Assembly (NCBI GenBank): GCA_033398695.1
Contig: CM065804.1
Span: 121,701,501-121,765,500, forward strand
From: Orobanche coerulescens
Lineage: Eukaryota > Streptophyta > Magnoliopsida > Lamiales > Orobanchaceae
DNA: 64,000 bases
Direction: 5' to 3'
In this document: piece by piece, positions 55,467 through 64,000 of the stretch
Layout of the letters: every line of letters begins with the position of its first letter
Numbering within the stretch: the first letter of the stretch is position 1
The notes under the pieces: model-generated
Told to the model about the DNA's origin: nothing
Database searches by the model: none
Seen by the model: only the letters and a program-made list of their open reading frames with translations
Translations under genes and position numbers: made by a program

Positions 55467-56866
55467 CCCGCCCCTGAGGGACGGCCCCAGCCTCTCGCTC
55501 GACCATTTACAAACCGCGGAACAGATCGAGGAGGCTATGGCCATCCTAAGGGAGCGACGGAGCGCAGCGCCCGCTATAACCCACTCGGCCATCCGCCGCG
55601 TAGGCAAGCGGAAGCTCAAGGGGTTACCGATCGAGCGATCGTCAGAAAGCCCTGATTCACAAGAAAAGGCTCTCGCGAGGCGGGACAGTTCCATCTTCAC
55701 CCGTCTAGGAAGCGATCCATCGTGGCGATCGAGGCTTTCTGGCCCCAAACACGAGACAATCAGAGTCCGTCACCAGGAGTTCGGCATACCCAACTCCGAA
55801 CCAAATACATGTCAGCCGTTTGGACCCCATCCGCTGAAGAGTCGAGCCATGTGGCAAGGACATCATCGACAGTAGAGCCAGGGGATCAATACTTGATTGC
55901 CTCGGCTCCCGCTCCAAGCGCCTAGCCGTGAGCAGTCAGGCCGCGGCGATGGCCGCTATGCAGCGCCATCTCGACAAGATGAAAGCGCTCATGGAAACTG
56001 GGGCAAACGACACTAGAAAGATCATCGGACCGAATGAGCCACTCGCGGTCCACATCGAGCTTGCCCCCGTGCAACCAAGGATCTCTCCTTTCCAAACACC
56101 TTTGTATGAAAGGAGATCGAACCCCGAGACCCACTTGAGCAAGTTCCGGATCTACATGACCGGGAGTGGGGCATCAGATGCGACCAGGTGCCAAATATTC
56201 CCATTAACGTTGGATGAGCTGGCCCATAGGTGGTACGTCTCACTACCACCGCGATCAATCATTTCCTTTGAGAAACTGGCGAGTGACTTCACGTCATACT
56301 TCGTCGCCAAGGTCGCCAGACCAGAAGGCCCCTACCGCATGATGAAAATCAGACAGAGGGAAGATGAATCCGATGCAGATTACATCAAACGGGTGGATGA
56401 AATAGTCCTCACCGGCGAGCCCATCAGCAACGATCTCGCTCTCTACTCGGTCCTGGGGGGATTCTATGGTCATTCACCCATGTTTAGGCACCTCACAAAG
56501 GACATCCCCCCGACCTACGTGATATTCCGCACTAAGGAGGCCGATTTTCTGGCCAGGAAGAGGCTGCTCTCCCTACGCCTAGGCGAGCGGACGCCACCTC
56601 CCGTACAAAAGACGGCGATCATCAAAACCAATAAGGCGGTCGCCAAGCCACCCGGTGATTTCAAGGCCTTAGAGGATGTGGAAGCCCATCTCCTCCACAA
56701 GTTCAACCAAACTCCGGCCCACATTTTTTATGCCATGAAGGGGCGCGAACCGCTAAACAAGCTAAAGGCGATAAGGGACAACGGTCATCTGGACCACAAT
56801 AAATATTGTGCTTACCACAACTGTCCCGGTCACAGCACCAATCAATGCCGCGACCTCCTCAGATAA
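55467..56866 (+). pseudogene. Element E gag, 5' truncated
   Basis: The coding frame has no ATG at its open start (it is open upstream of 55928; the first ATG is 55949), as expected if the 5' end was deleted. Gag core: NPETHLSKFRIYMTGSGASD, WYVSLPPRSIISFEKLASDF, DESDADYIKRVDEIVLTGEP, then a zinc-knuckle-like CAYHNCPGHSTNQCRDL near 56808. This CxYHxxxGHxTxxC form is that of Tat gag (compare 27900 in F). The frame stops at 56864, with similar sequence for some 40 codons more. The 460 bp before 55928 hold leader or gag N-terminus; no other gene is seen. The 312-codon core is open and looks the least damaged of the gag genes here. Confidence 0.85.
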
Positions 56867-57129
56867 CTCTGGAGACTGTTCGAGGAGGACAAGATGGACA
56901 GTTTATTGGCTTAGCCTAAGCCCCATCGATCTCCCAATACGGTCGCCAGAGTCGAATGCAAACAGGCCGGGAAACTCATACGAGTCGACCCCTCGATCAA
57001 CCTCGGCGGCCGGATCTATATGCTCCAATCAAGAGGTGGGAACTTCGGAAGTCTTTCCCCGATTCCCCACCACGCCAAACCAAAGGCTACTGCCTAAGCA
57101 ATGCTTCAAAAAAGAGGATGACTCGCTTG

Positions 57130-58035
57130 CCCTCTAAAGTTCATCATTTAACATGATAGACCTAGGAAGCGATCGCCTCCTCTAGCACAACGTATACCGT
57201 CGAGGATCGCCAACTAACATGATGGTCTGAGGCAGAAAAGTGCCGCCATGGTCGCGAAGGTCGATGAAACCGATGATCCGTCCATGCAAGGTTCCTTTGG
57301 GAAACTATCGCTTGCCCTTCGTTTAACTACGAGGCGGGCGTAGCCGAAGGACCCTCCAAGACAAATCAGAGGATGACTCGCTCGCCCTCTAAAGTTCGTC
57401 ATCAACATGAAGAACCTAGGCAAGCGACCGCCTCCCCTTACACAACGTATACCGTCGAGGATCGCCATCTAATGTGATGGTCCGAGGTAGAAGAGTGTCA
57501 ACATGGTTGTGGAGGACGATGGAACCGTTCTCTGTGCCCATGCAAGGTCCCTCTGGGCAGCGATCGCTCACACTTCATTTAAATACGAGGCGGGCGTAGC
57601 CAAAGGGCCCTCCAAAACAAATCTGTGGACACGTTCGCCCGCCCTCAAAGGTCCATCACCTAACATGGTGGATCCGGACAATACGACGCGTCCCTCCCAT
57701 CATCAAAATGTATACCGTCGAGGATCGCCATCTAACATGATGGTCCGAGGTAGAAAATTGCTAATAAGCTGCGGTCGTGGAGTCGATTAATCCAACAACG
57801 CCCCGTGCAAGGACTCCTCCAGACCAAGACTGCACACCCTTCGTTTAAATATGAGGCGGGCGCAGCCTACGGAGGACCCTCACAATTAAGTGAGTCGCGA
57901 GAAATTGGCCATCAGACGGAATGTCGCTCGTGCACAAGACATGGTCATGGAGGTCGGTTCCATCGAACTCTGCGATCATGGACGGTTCCTCTAGGCCGGG
58001 AGGGTCGGCCTTCCACGAAGAATCTGCAAAATTGA
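57130..58035. repeat. ~260-bp tandem repeats in element E
   Basis: GTATACCGTCGAGGATCGCC recurs at 57192, 57447 and 57710, and the surrounding unit (CTAACATGATGGTCCGAGG, CATGCAAGG, ACGAGGCGGGCGTAGCC, CCCTCCAA) repeats with it; a fourth, partial unit ends near 58030. Units differ by 10-20%. Period 255-263 bp. No gene is supported here, nor in 58036-58408. Confidence 0.88.
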
Positions 58036-58408
58036 AGACCGCTCACTCAATGATTTATTTTCATCCCCTTACTTTCACTAAGTAAACAAAAACATGGGGG
58101 AAGGGCGGAGCTATGTATACCACGATCGTCTCTACTCAATTACATGTACGGCGATCGGCATTATTCAGATGTATGTGCAGCGATCGACTTCGTTGTAAAA
58201 GTTATCAATATGAGTTTATCAATTCATTTGGAGCTGTACACACAATGATCGTTCCTCACACACTTGTATTAAGTCATGCAAAGACTCAGAAAGACAATCA
58301 TACATGCAAGAAATTAGAAAAGCGAACATTTATTTCATCACTTGGAATAAAAGTACAAACACGGTCGCCCGAAGGCTAAAGTACAACGAAAGCTACAAAA
58401 ATTACAAA

Positions 58409-61052
58409 TCAAAAAACAAAAAAAACGTAAAACAAGGCCGCCCCTGCCTGGCCTTCACCTTCGGCCTCTGGATCGGCCCGCGCTCCCCCGCCGGCTTCCG
58501 GAATTGCCTCCCCGTCCTCCGGGGCATCTGGATGAATTAGATTTCCGAGAATCAGGTACCAGCTCAGGTCTACGCCGAGATCCGAGAGGTCCAGGATCGA
58601 CACGGAGAAGGAGGGATGCAGAGGATGCTCCAACGCATAAGCTTTGAAGTTTTCAACCAGAGGGCCGACCTCCAACCCGCCCTTCATAGCGGCGCGAATT
58701 GAGTCAGTGAACGCCATGTAGTAGGCAAACTCGCTGACGAACTCCATGTTGAGAAAAGGGTCAGCCTCGGTCGCCTCCAGCCTTTCCTTCAGCTCCGCAA
58801 CCGCCTGATGCGCACCCAGGAGCTCGGATGCCTTGGCAGCCATTTCTTCCCTCGACGACACCAACTCGCTAGTCAGCCGGGCGACAGTCGCCTTCAACTG
58901 ATCGGCTTCTTTCTGAGCAGACGCGTACGACCAGGGGGCTCTGTCATCTGATCCCGAATCCGGTCGACCATCGCCCGGGCCCGCTCAGAATCCTGTCTCG
59001 CCAGCTCAAGATCTTGACTTGCCCGTTTAGCCGCTTCCAAGCAATCCTTCTCCATAGCTACGATCCTGTCGGCAAACTCGGAGTTCTTTTTCCGAGCACC
59101 CTCGAGGTCCACATGGAGACGGGCAGTAGAAGGCCGCCCCTTATAATCCTTTTAGGGCCAGAGTCGCCTGCACTGCGTCTCCGGACCGCCAGCGCGCGAT
59201 CGCATCCAGGTCGGTCGTCCAAGCCTTCGGTAGGGCGAAGATAGCCCGAGAGATGTAGTGAGGGACGTCGCTAGGCTCACGGGGAAACCTGCTCGCGAGG
59301 AAGTCCAAGACCATCGGCGAGTAGTTTGGGTCGGCAAGACGGACCCTGCACCAGGAACAAAGGGGTCAGTATGTCCCCTACACAAGTGACAAAACTCGGC
59401 AAAACAACCGAAGCTTACCTCTCAACCTTCTCAGGGTCGCAGCCGAAGAACGGCTTCCCGCATGAGGTCTCGGCCTCAGCAATCACCATGGCCTGCAGGA
59501 ATGCCGACGAAGGCGTAGGCTCCTCCACCAGGGGGACCGCGGTAAGTGGAGGCGCGGCGATCGGCGGCTCACTAGCAGGGGTAGAGACTGGGGGTTCCCC
59601 CGACCTCTACCGCTTGCGGTTAAGCCAGAGTCCATCCTCCCGAACCTCCTCCTCCACAGCGATCGGCTCCACACGAGGTGTCGCCTACGTGATAAGAGGT
59701 AGCGCCACCGGGAGAACTCGACTCGACTTCTTCTGGCGCAGGTGACTCAAGACTCCAGGGTTCAACATGGAGATCTCTGGCAGAGGCTCCAGGAAGCGAG
59801 GGAAACGGACCTCGGCAAAACGAAATGGTCAAACAATGGTTAGACACCTTCCTCAAACAGGACGATCGCCAAGCCAAAGGAGATCGTGGAAATTCGTGCC
59901 TGGGACCAAAAGGTGGCGCGGAAAATGAAATAACTGAGCAGCCAACTAGCAGCTCCCTTTGTTAATCTGGAGAGCGTCTATATCGTCGTCTGGAAGACTG
60001 CGTATCCGCTCCCAGATGATCAAAAAGTCAAAAGGTAGCTCGTCAGCCACCGGAATGTGGAAGCTTGCAAAAGGAAGACCAAATTAGATCAGTTTAGAAT
60101 GTATCCGAACAAAGGGAGAGTCAGAACCCTTACTCGGATTCCTCTCCCGAAAGCCGGTGGGAATGTCCAGCTCGCCAGTGGTATTGTCGCTCGCGGATGT
60201 TTTCCAAGCACCGCCGACCCAGAACCATTTTGCCGGATTGCCCCGCACCTTGTTCGGGACCCCAAGAATCACCCGAGCAGAGCGGCCTTGGATGTGGTAG
60301 CCACCGACGGACCCCTTCTGAACAGTCAGTTTGAAAAGGTGGTTCATCTCCGACGGTGAGGGAAGGCGGTACAGTCGATGACCGCCGAAAAAAGTGAGGG
60401 CGCAGACAATATGGAGCCAAGAGTTCGGCGTTAGCTGAAGGGGCGCCACATTCCGGGCGACCAGCAAATTGGAGACGGCAAACGATAGTGGGAACCGAAG
60501 CCCGGCCTCCATTATCGCCTCATTCACGGCGACCATGCCCTCCGGAGGTTGGTCGGCTCGCTCGTTCTCGGCAGGCGCGGAAAGGTCCACATCAGATGGG
60601 ACATGGTACCTCGCCCTCCAGATGGCCAAGTCTTTCCTGGTTGTCGAGCTCCTGATTTGGCCAAGCGACCACGGGGAGCGCTGTGCAGCCCGGAACAGTG
60701 ACCGCTTCGCGGATTGATAGGGATGGGCGATCGAGTACTCCTGATAGTTCAACTTGGGACGCGGACCGGCCAGTCTCTCCATAATTTCTGCGAAGGCTGA
60801 ATAGGCTTGGCCGAAGGCGCTATGTTGCTCCCAGTACGCCCTCACCGCCATCTCCTTCGCGACCAGCAAGCGTTTTTGCTCACCCGCCGCCTCCCTGGTA
60901 GCATCAGCCTCATTAAGTAGTTCCTCGACTTCCGTGGGATTAATACTGCCAACTGTCTCCATGTGGAATTCCGCATAGGATCCTTCCTGGGCAGTCGAAG
61001 TCCCAGCGGTGGAGGTGGTGCCCGTTTCAGACATTGTAGGTACTCCAAACAT
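58409..61052 (-). pseudogene. Element E antisense extra ORF (putative plant transposon protein, PF04195-like), spliced
   Basis: Minus strand. Start ATG 61052 or 61034 (MSETG). Exon 1 codes 300 residues with YHVPSDVDLSAPAENER, EAGLRFPLSFAVSNLLVARN and APLQLTPNSWLHIVCALTFFGG, the same domain as the plus-strand gene of F. A GTAAGG donor at 60133 and the block HIPVADELPFDFLIIWERIR near 60060 suggest exon 2. A further intron 59418-59346 has good GT-AG ends, followed by RLADPNYSPMVLDFLASRFP. The end is a coiled coil (MEKDCLEAAKRASQDLELARQ, then LKERLEATEADP; 59112-58740) and an acidic tail. One frameshift near 58900, a stop near 59150 and uncertain phase at intron 1 mean it may be broken. Function unknown. 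Confidence 0.75.
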
Positions 61053-61200
61053 TCTCAAGAAGAAAAGGAAAAAGAGGATTGTTTCTTACCGAAGGATTGA
61101 GTTGATCGACGATCGGCAGACAAAGCTTCAAAAAAATATTTCGGCTATCTTCTTCTCCGATGAAATCACGTAAGGGGGATTACGCTGTAACCCTGGCCCT

Positions 61201-61210
61201 TTTTATAAAA
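61201..61210 (-). promoter_or_regulatory. TATA box of the element E antisense gene
   Basis: TTTTATAAAA, about 150 bp before the ATG on the minus strand. Supports an own promoter for the antisense gene, independent of the LTR. The rest of 61060-61568 shows no ORF. Confidence 0.5.
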
Positions 61211-61568
61211 GAAGGCGGGGGGCTTCCGGGCAAATAAGGAGAATCTCGGGGGCTAAAGTGCAACTGTCGGATAAAGTCGCAGTTAATGCCTCCCTTGAAA
61301 CCCGCGTACGCATCGTTTCAAGGACACGCCAGACAAGGAGTCTTAACTAACCGTCGGACTCCCCTAACCGCATCGTGACACGTTTCCCGATGACGTTTCC
61401 ACAACCGCTGTCATTTCCCGCTCATTTCAGCGATCGACCAGGTCGTCCGAATTCAAAATTAGTCCATTCAAAGACGATCGTCTATTCTGTAAAATGCTAC
61501 GTCGCTCGTCTAAGTTAAGCGATCGCCAGTAGAACCACCTCACTCCACATCTCCAACATCGGAGTGAG

Positions 61569-61581
61569 TTGGGGGGGCAAT
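61569..61581 (+). other. Polypurine tract of element E
   Basis: TTGGGGGGGCAAT directly before the 3' LTR; shows that the sense strand of the element is plus, the strand of gag. Confidence 0.75.
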
Positions 61582-62007
61582 TGTTGTGCGGCGATTTATA
61601 CGCCTCGATGGCGATCGGAGTAAGGGCCGAGCGACCAAAGACAGCATCAAATAAATCCGAGGCAGACTTGCCAAAGCGAAGAGTCCAGACCGAAATCAGG
61701 TACCGAGCGATTGACGTCTGGGGCGATCGCCTTTTGGCACCTAGCGATCGACTCTGGTGCCCGAACAAGGACGACCGTCCTATGCCACGTATAAGGCCAT
61801 CGTCCGTCAAGTCTATGTAGACTGGATCACGGAGCAAAGTCTGATGTGCAGATCCGCGAATGGCACCTCGTGAGAGCATTCAAGCCCGGAACTAGCAACC
61901 CCAGCAAATCTTGTGTTATTTACTTCCCCACGGACGTGCTCTCGCATTTTGTTTGTTACTCGGCCATTCCAGCATATCATCTCCGGATAATATTTTGGGT
62001 AACAACA
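61582..62007 (+). repeat. Element E 3' LTR (426 bp)
   Basis: TGTTGTGCGG to TAACAACA, followed by CACGA. Contains three or more GCGATCG motifs (near 61611, 61722 and 61744). Confidence 0.9.
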
Positions 62008-62012
62008 CACGA

Positions 62013-62760
62013 ATTTCACCTTCATCAGGTTCTCGACGTGTTGATACAAGAGCACCTCTATGGGAAATTTTCCAAGTGTGAATTCCGGATGTCCGAGGTG
62101 ACGTTTCTCGGACTTGTAATTTCAGCCGATGGAGTACGTGTCGACCCTCAGAAGACGGAGGCTATCTGAGATTGGCAACCTCCGAAGAATGTTAAGGAAA
62201 TCTGAAGCTTTCTCGGATTAGCTGGATATTACCCGCGATTTGTGGAGGGATTTTCTAAAATCGCTCAACCCATGACGAACCTTTTGCGAAAGGATAATAA
62301 ATACATGTGGACTGGCACATGTCAGTGGAGTTTTGAGGAACTTAAGAGCCGTTTAATTTCAGCGCATGTCCTTTCCTTACCGCAAGGGACGGAGGGATTC
62401 GTAGTTTATAGTGACGCATTCGGGCAGGGTCTCGGATGTGTACTAATGCAGAATGGGAAGGTGATTGCTTATCCTCACGGCAACTGAGGCCTTATGAAGT
62501 CAACAACCCGACCCATGACCTGGAACTAGCGGTCGTGGTATTCGCATTGAAGATTTGGCGTCATTATCTTTATGGCGTCACCTCTCAGATATTCACCGAT
62601 CATAAGAGCTTGAAATATATATATTTACTCATAAGGAGTTAAATATGCGTCAGAGACGGTGGTTAGAACTGATTAAGGACTATGATATTGAGATACTATA
62701 CCACCCGGGAAAGGCGAACGTTGTCGCCGACGCCTTGAGTCGTAAGTCCGTTCAGGAGCA
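62013..62760 (+). pseudogene. Element D reverse transcriptase end and RNase H
   Basis: Continues from 55438: HLYGKFSKCEFRM near 62053, [39 protein letters not shown], RNase [18 protein letters not shown] near 62402 (the usual DAS reads DAF), FTDHKSLKY near 62593 and [16 protein letters not shown] near 62700. Two TGA codons near 62168 and 62203, a frame change near 62480 and a one-base change near 62630 break it. Confidence 0.93.
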
Positions 62761-64000
62761 AATGCTTGCTCGTTTGACTATTCAGAAGGAACTTCAACAG
62801 GAATTCCTAAGATCCGAGATCGAGATTTGGTTACAACGAGTACAAGGGCAACTTTGTACGTTAGAGAGTTCATCGCCGCTTGAGGAGGCGATCAGAGTGA
62901 ATCAGTGTTCGGACCTATTTTTGTTGCGCATTCGAGATGATGTGACTCAGGGGAAAGCCCCTGGGTTTGTGGTCCACGAGGATGGACTTTTGCGATTTAA
63001 GAACCGGTTATGCGTTCCGGCGAGTGATGAGTTGAAAAACTCGATTTTGAGGAAAGCTCATGCTACCCCTTATTCCATTCATCCGTGGTCTAGTAAGATG
63101 TACAAGGACTTGAAATAGAATTACTGGTGGAGTAATATGAAGCGAGAAGTCGCATAATTTGTTTCAATATGTTTAACCTGTCAGCCAGTCATGATAGAAC
63201 ATCAGCGACCGGTGGGTATGCTGAAACTGTAATTGTGGACCATTTAACTAATTCAGCTCATTTCCTTGAGATTAAGGATACATGGGGTCCCGAGAGACTT
63301 GCCCAGTTGTTCGTCAAAGAGATAGTGAGACTGCACGGTACTCCTAAGAGTATCGTTTCTGATCGTGACGGGCAATTTGTGTCGCATTTTTGGAAATCAG
63401 TTCATCGTGCAATAGGAACTCAGTTTAATCTCAGCACAGCTTTTCATCCTCAGTCCGATGGACAATCAGAGAAGACTATTCAGACGTTGGAGGACATGTT
63501 GAGAGCATGCGTCTTCGATTGGAAAGACGATTGGGAAGCCCAACTACCGTTGATTCAGTTCACGTACAATAACAGTTGGCATGCTTTGATTAAGATGGCA
63601 CCGTACGAGTCCTTGTACAGTCGTCGTTGTCGATCTCCTTTGTGTTGGGATGACTTACAGAATCAATCGGCACCGATCCCGATATGCTTATAGCCGCCCG
63701 TGAGAAGGTAGCTTTGATCAGTAGTCGTTTGTTGACCGCTCAGAGTCAACAGAAATCACATGTAGATAATCGTCGTCGACCGCTAGAGTTCGAGGCAGGT
63801 GACCACATTTTGGTCAAGGTATCCCCGAGTCGAGGTACCTTCCATTTCGGGAAGTGGGGAAAGTTGAGTCCGAGATTTATTAGACCGTTTGAGATTTTGG
63901 ATAGAGTAGGAAGTCTGGATTATCGATTGGATTTACCTCCGGCGTTGAGCCGAATTCATAATGTGTTTCACGTATCTCAGCTACGGAAGTATGTTGCCGA
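62761..64000 (+). pseudogene. Element D integrase, cut by the window end
   Basis: Zinc domain ATPYSIHP near 63061 and ICLTCQPV near 63167; then, directly after GMLKL (about 63228), sequence resumes at IVDHLTN, so some 110 bp coding the first catalytic Asp (SMDF block of B and C) is missing. The rest of the core is present: SDRDGQFVSHFWK near 63359, SDGQSEKTIQT with the Glu near 63456, then the C-terminal part FHFGKWGKLSPRF and NVFHVSQLRKYVA at the end. Stops at 63116, 63154 and 63691. A chromodomain-like tail would lie outside the window. Confidence 0.92.

Larger units (their letters stand above)
55439..62007 (+). mobile_element. Element E: pol-less Tat-like retrotransposon with antisense ORF, 6569 bp
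   Basis: Exact target duplication CACGA (55434-55438 and 62008-62012). 3' LTR 61582-62007 (426 bp), preceded by a purine tract. The 5' LTR is reduced to its first ~28 bp (55439-55466, matching 61582-61609). The body has a Tat-type gag on the plus strand (55949-56866), tandem repeats (57130-58035) and a spliced antisense gene on the minus strand (61052-58409). No protease, RT, RNase H or integrase is seen, so it must have depended on another element. GCGATCG motifs are strikingly frequent. Confidence 0.9.
40911..64000 (+). mobile_element. Element D: Ty3-gypsy chromovirus with two nested insertions, 3' end outside the window
   Basis: 5' LTR 40911-43385, primer site 43390, gag from 43882. Gag is cut at 44373 by the copia element and resumes at 53500; reverse transcriptase is cut at 55438 by element E and resumes at 62013; integrase runs to the window end. 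Coding similarity to B and C is high (same motif series), so the three are sister families of one clade. Without insertions about 7.4 kb of D is visible. Confidence 0.95.

Noticed and set aside
1..64000. Host protein genes, tRNA genes or rRNA
   Set aside because: Both strands were read; every long coding region belongs to a transposon and no cloverleaf or rRNA stretch was recognised. A tRNA or gene scan by program was not possible here.

Overview
This is plant nuclear DNA, almost certainly a repeat-rich, probably pericentromeric or intergenic part of an angiosperm genome; the species cannot be told from the sequence. The window is built almost entirely of transposable elements. No convincing host gene, tRNA, rRNA or CRISPR array was seen. 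The evidence for a plant is the set of element families: Ty3-gypsy chromoviruses (Tekay/Del type) with primer sites for initiator Met-tRNA, Tat-lineage Ty3-gypsy elements with an antisense extra ORF, an Angela/BARE-like Ty1-copia element, a CACTA (En/Spm) transposon and a hAT transposon.

Layout, left to right. 1-1995: remnant of a minus-strand gypsy element A (LTR plus a scrap of internal DNA). 1996-9309: degenerate plus-strand chromovirus B with a truncated 5' LTR and a full 3' LTR. 9310-10352: older AT-rich DNA with about 181-bp degenerate tandem repeats. 10353-29922: minus-strand Tat element F (TSD ACAAT), cut inside its integrase by an 8.8-kb CACTA element (15571-24367, TSD CTA) that carries a TNP2-type transposase gene and a second spliced gene. 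30467-40751: a hAT element (8-bp TSD GGTGGAAG) whose body holds a complete minus-strand chromovirus C (31233-40692, TSD TAAAG). 40911 to the window end: plus-strand chromovirus D, cut in gag by a complete copia element (44374-53494, TSD ACTAT) and in reverse transcriptase by a pol-less Tat element E (55439-62007, TSD CACGA). D continues past 64000.

Six target-site duplications can be read base for base, so the nesting order is secure: F before CACTA; hAT before C; D before copia and before E. Most coding regions are pseudogenes with TAG/TGA stops and frameshifts. C is the best preserved gypsy element.

The points most worth a second look are: (1) arrays of 12-14 bp CG-rich palindromes lying directly upstream of the TATA box in the LTRs of all four chromovirus families; (2) a probable short leader intron ending one base before the gag start in B, C and D; (3) a fold-back of about 460 bp of transposase-site palindromes in the middle of the CACTA element; (4) element E, which keeps gag and a spliced antisense ORF but has no pol; (5) tandem repeats placed exactly between the convergent sense and antisense genes in both Tat elements.
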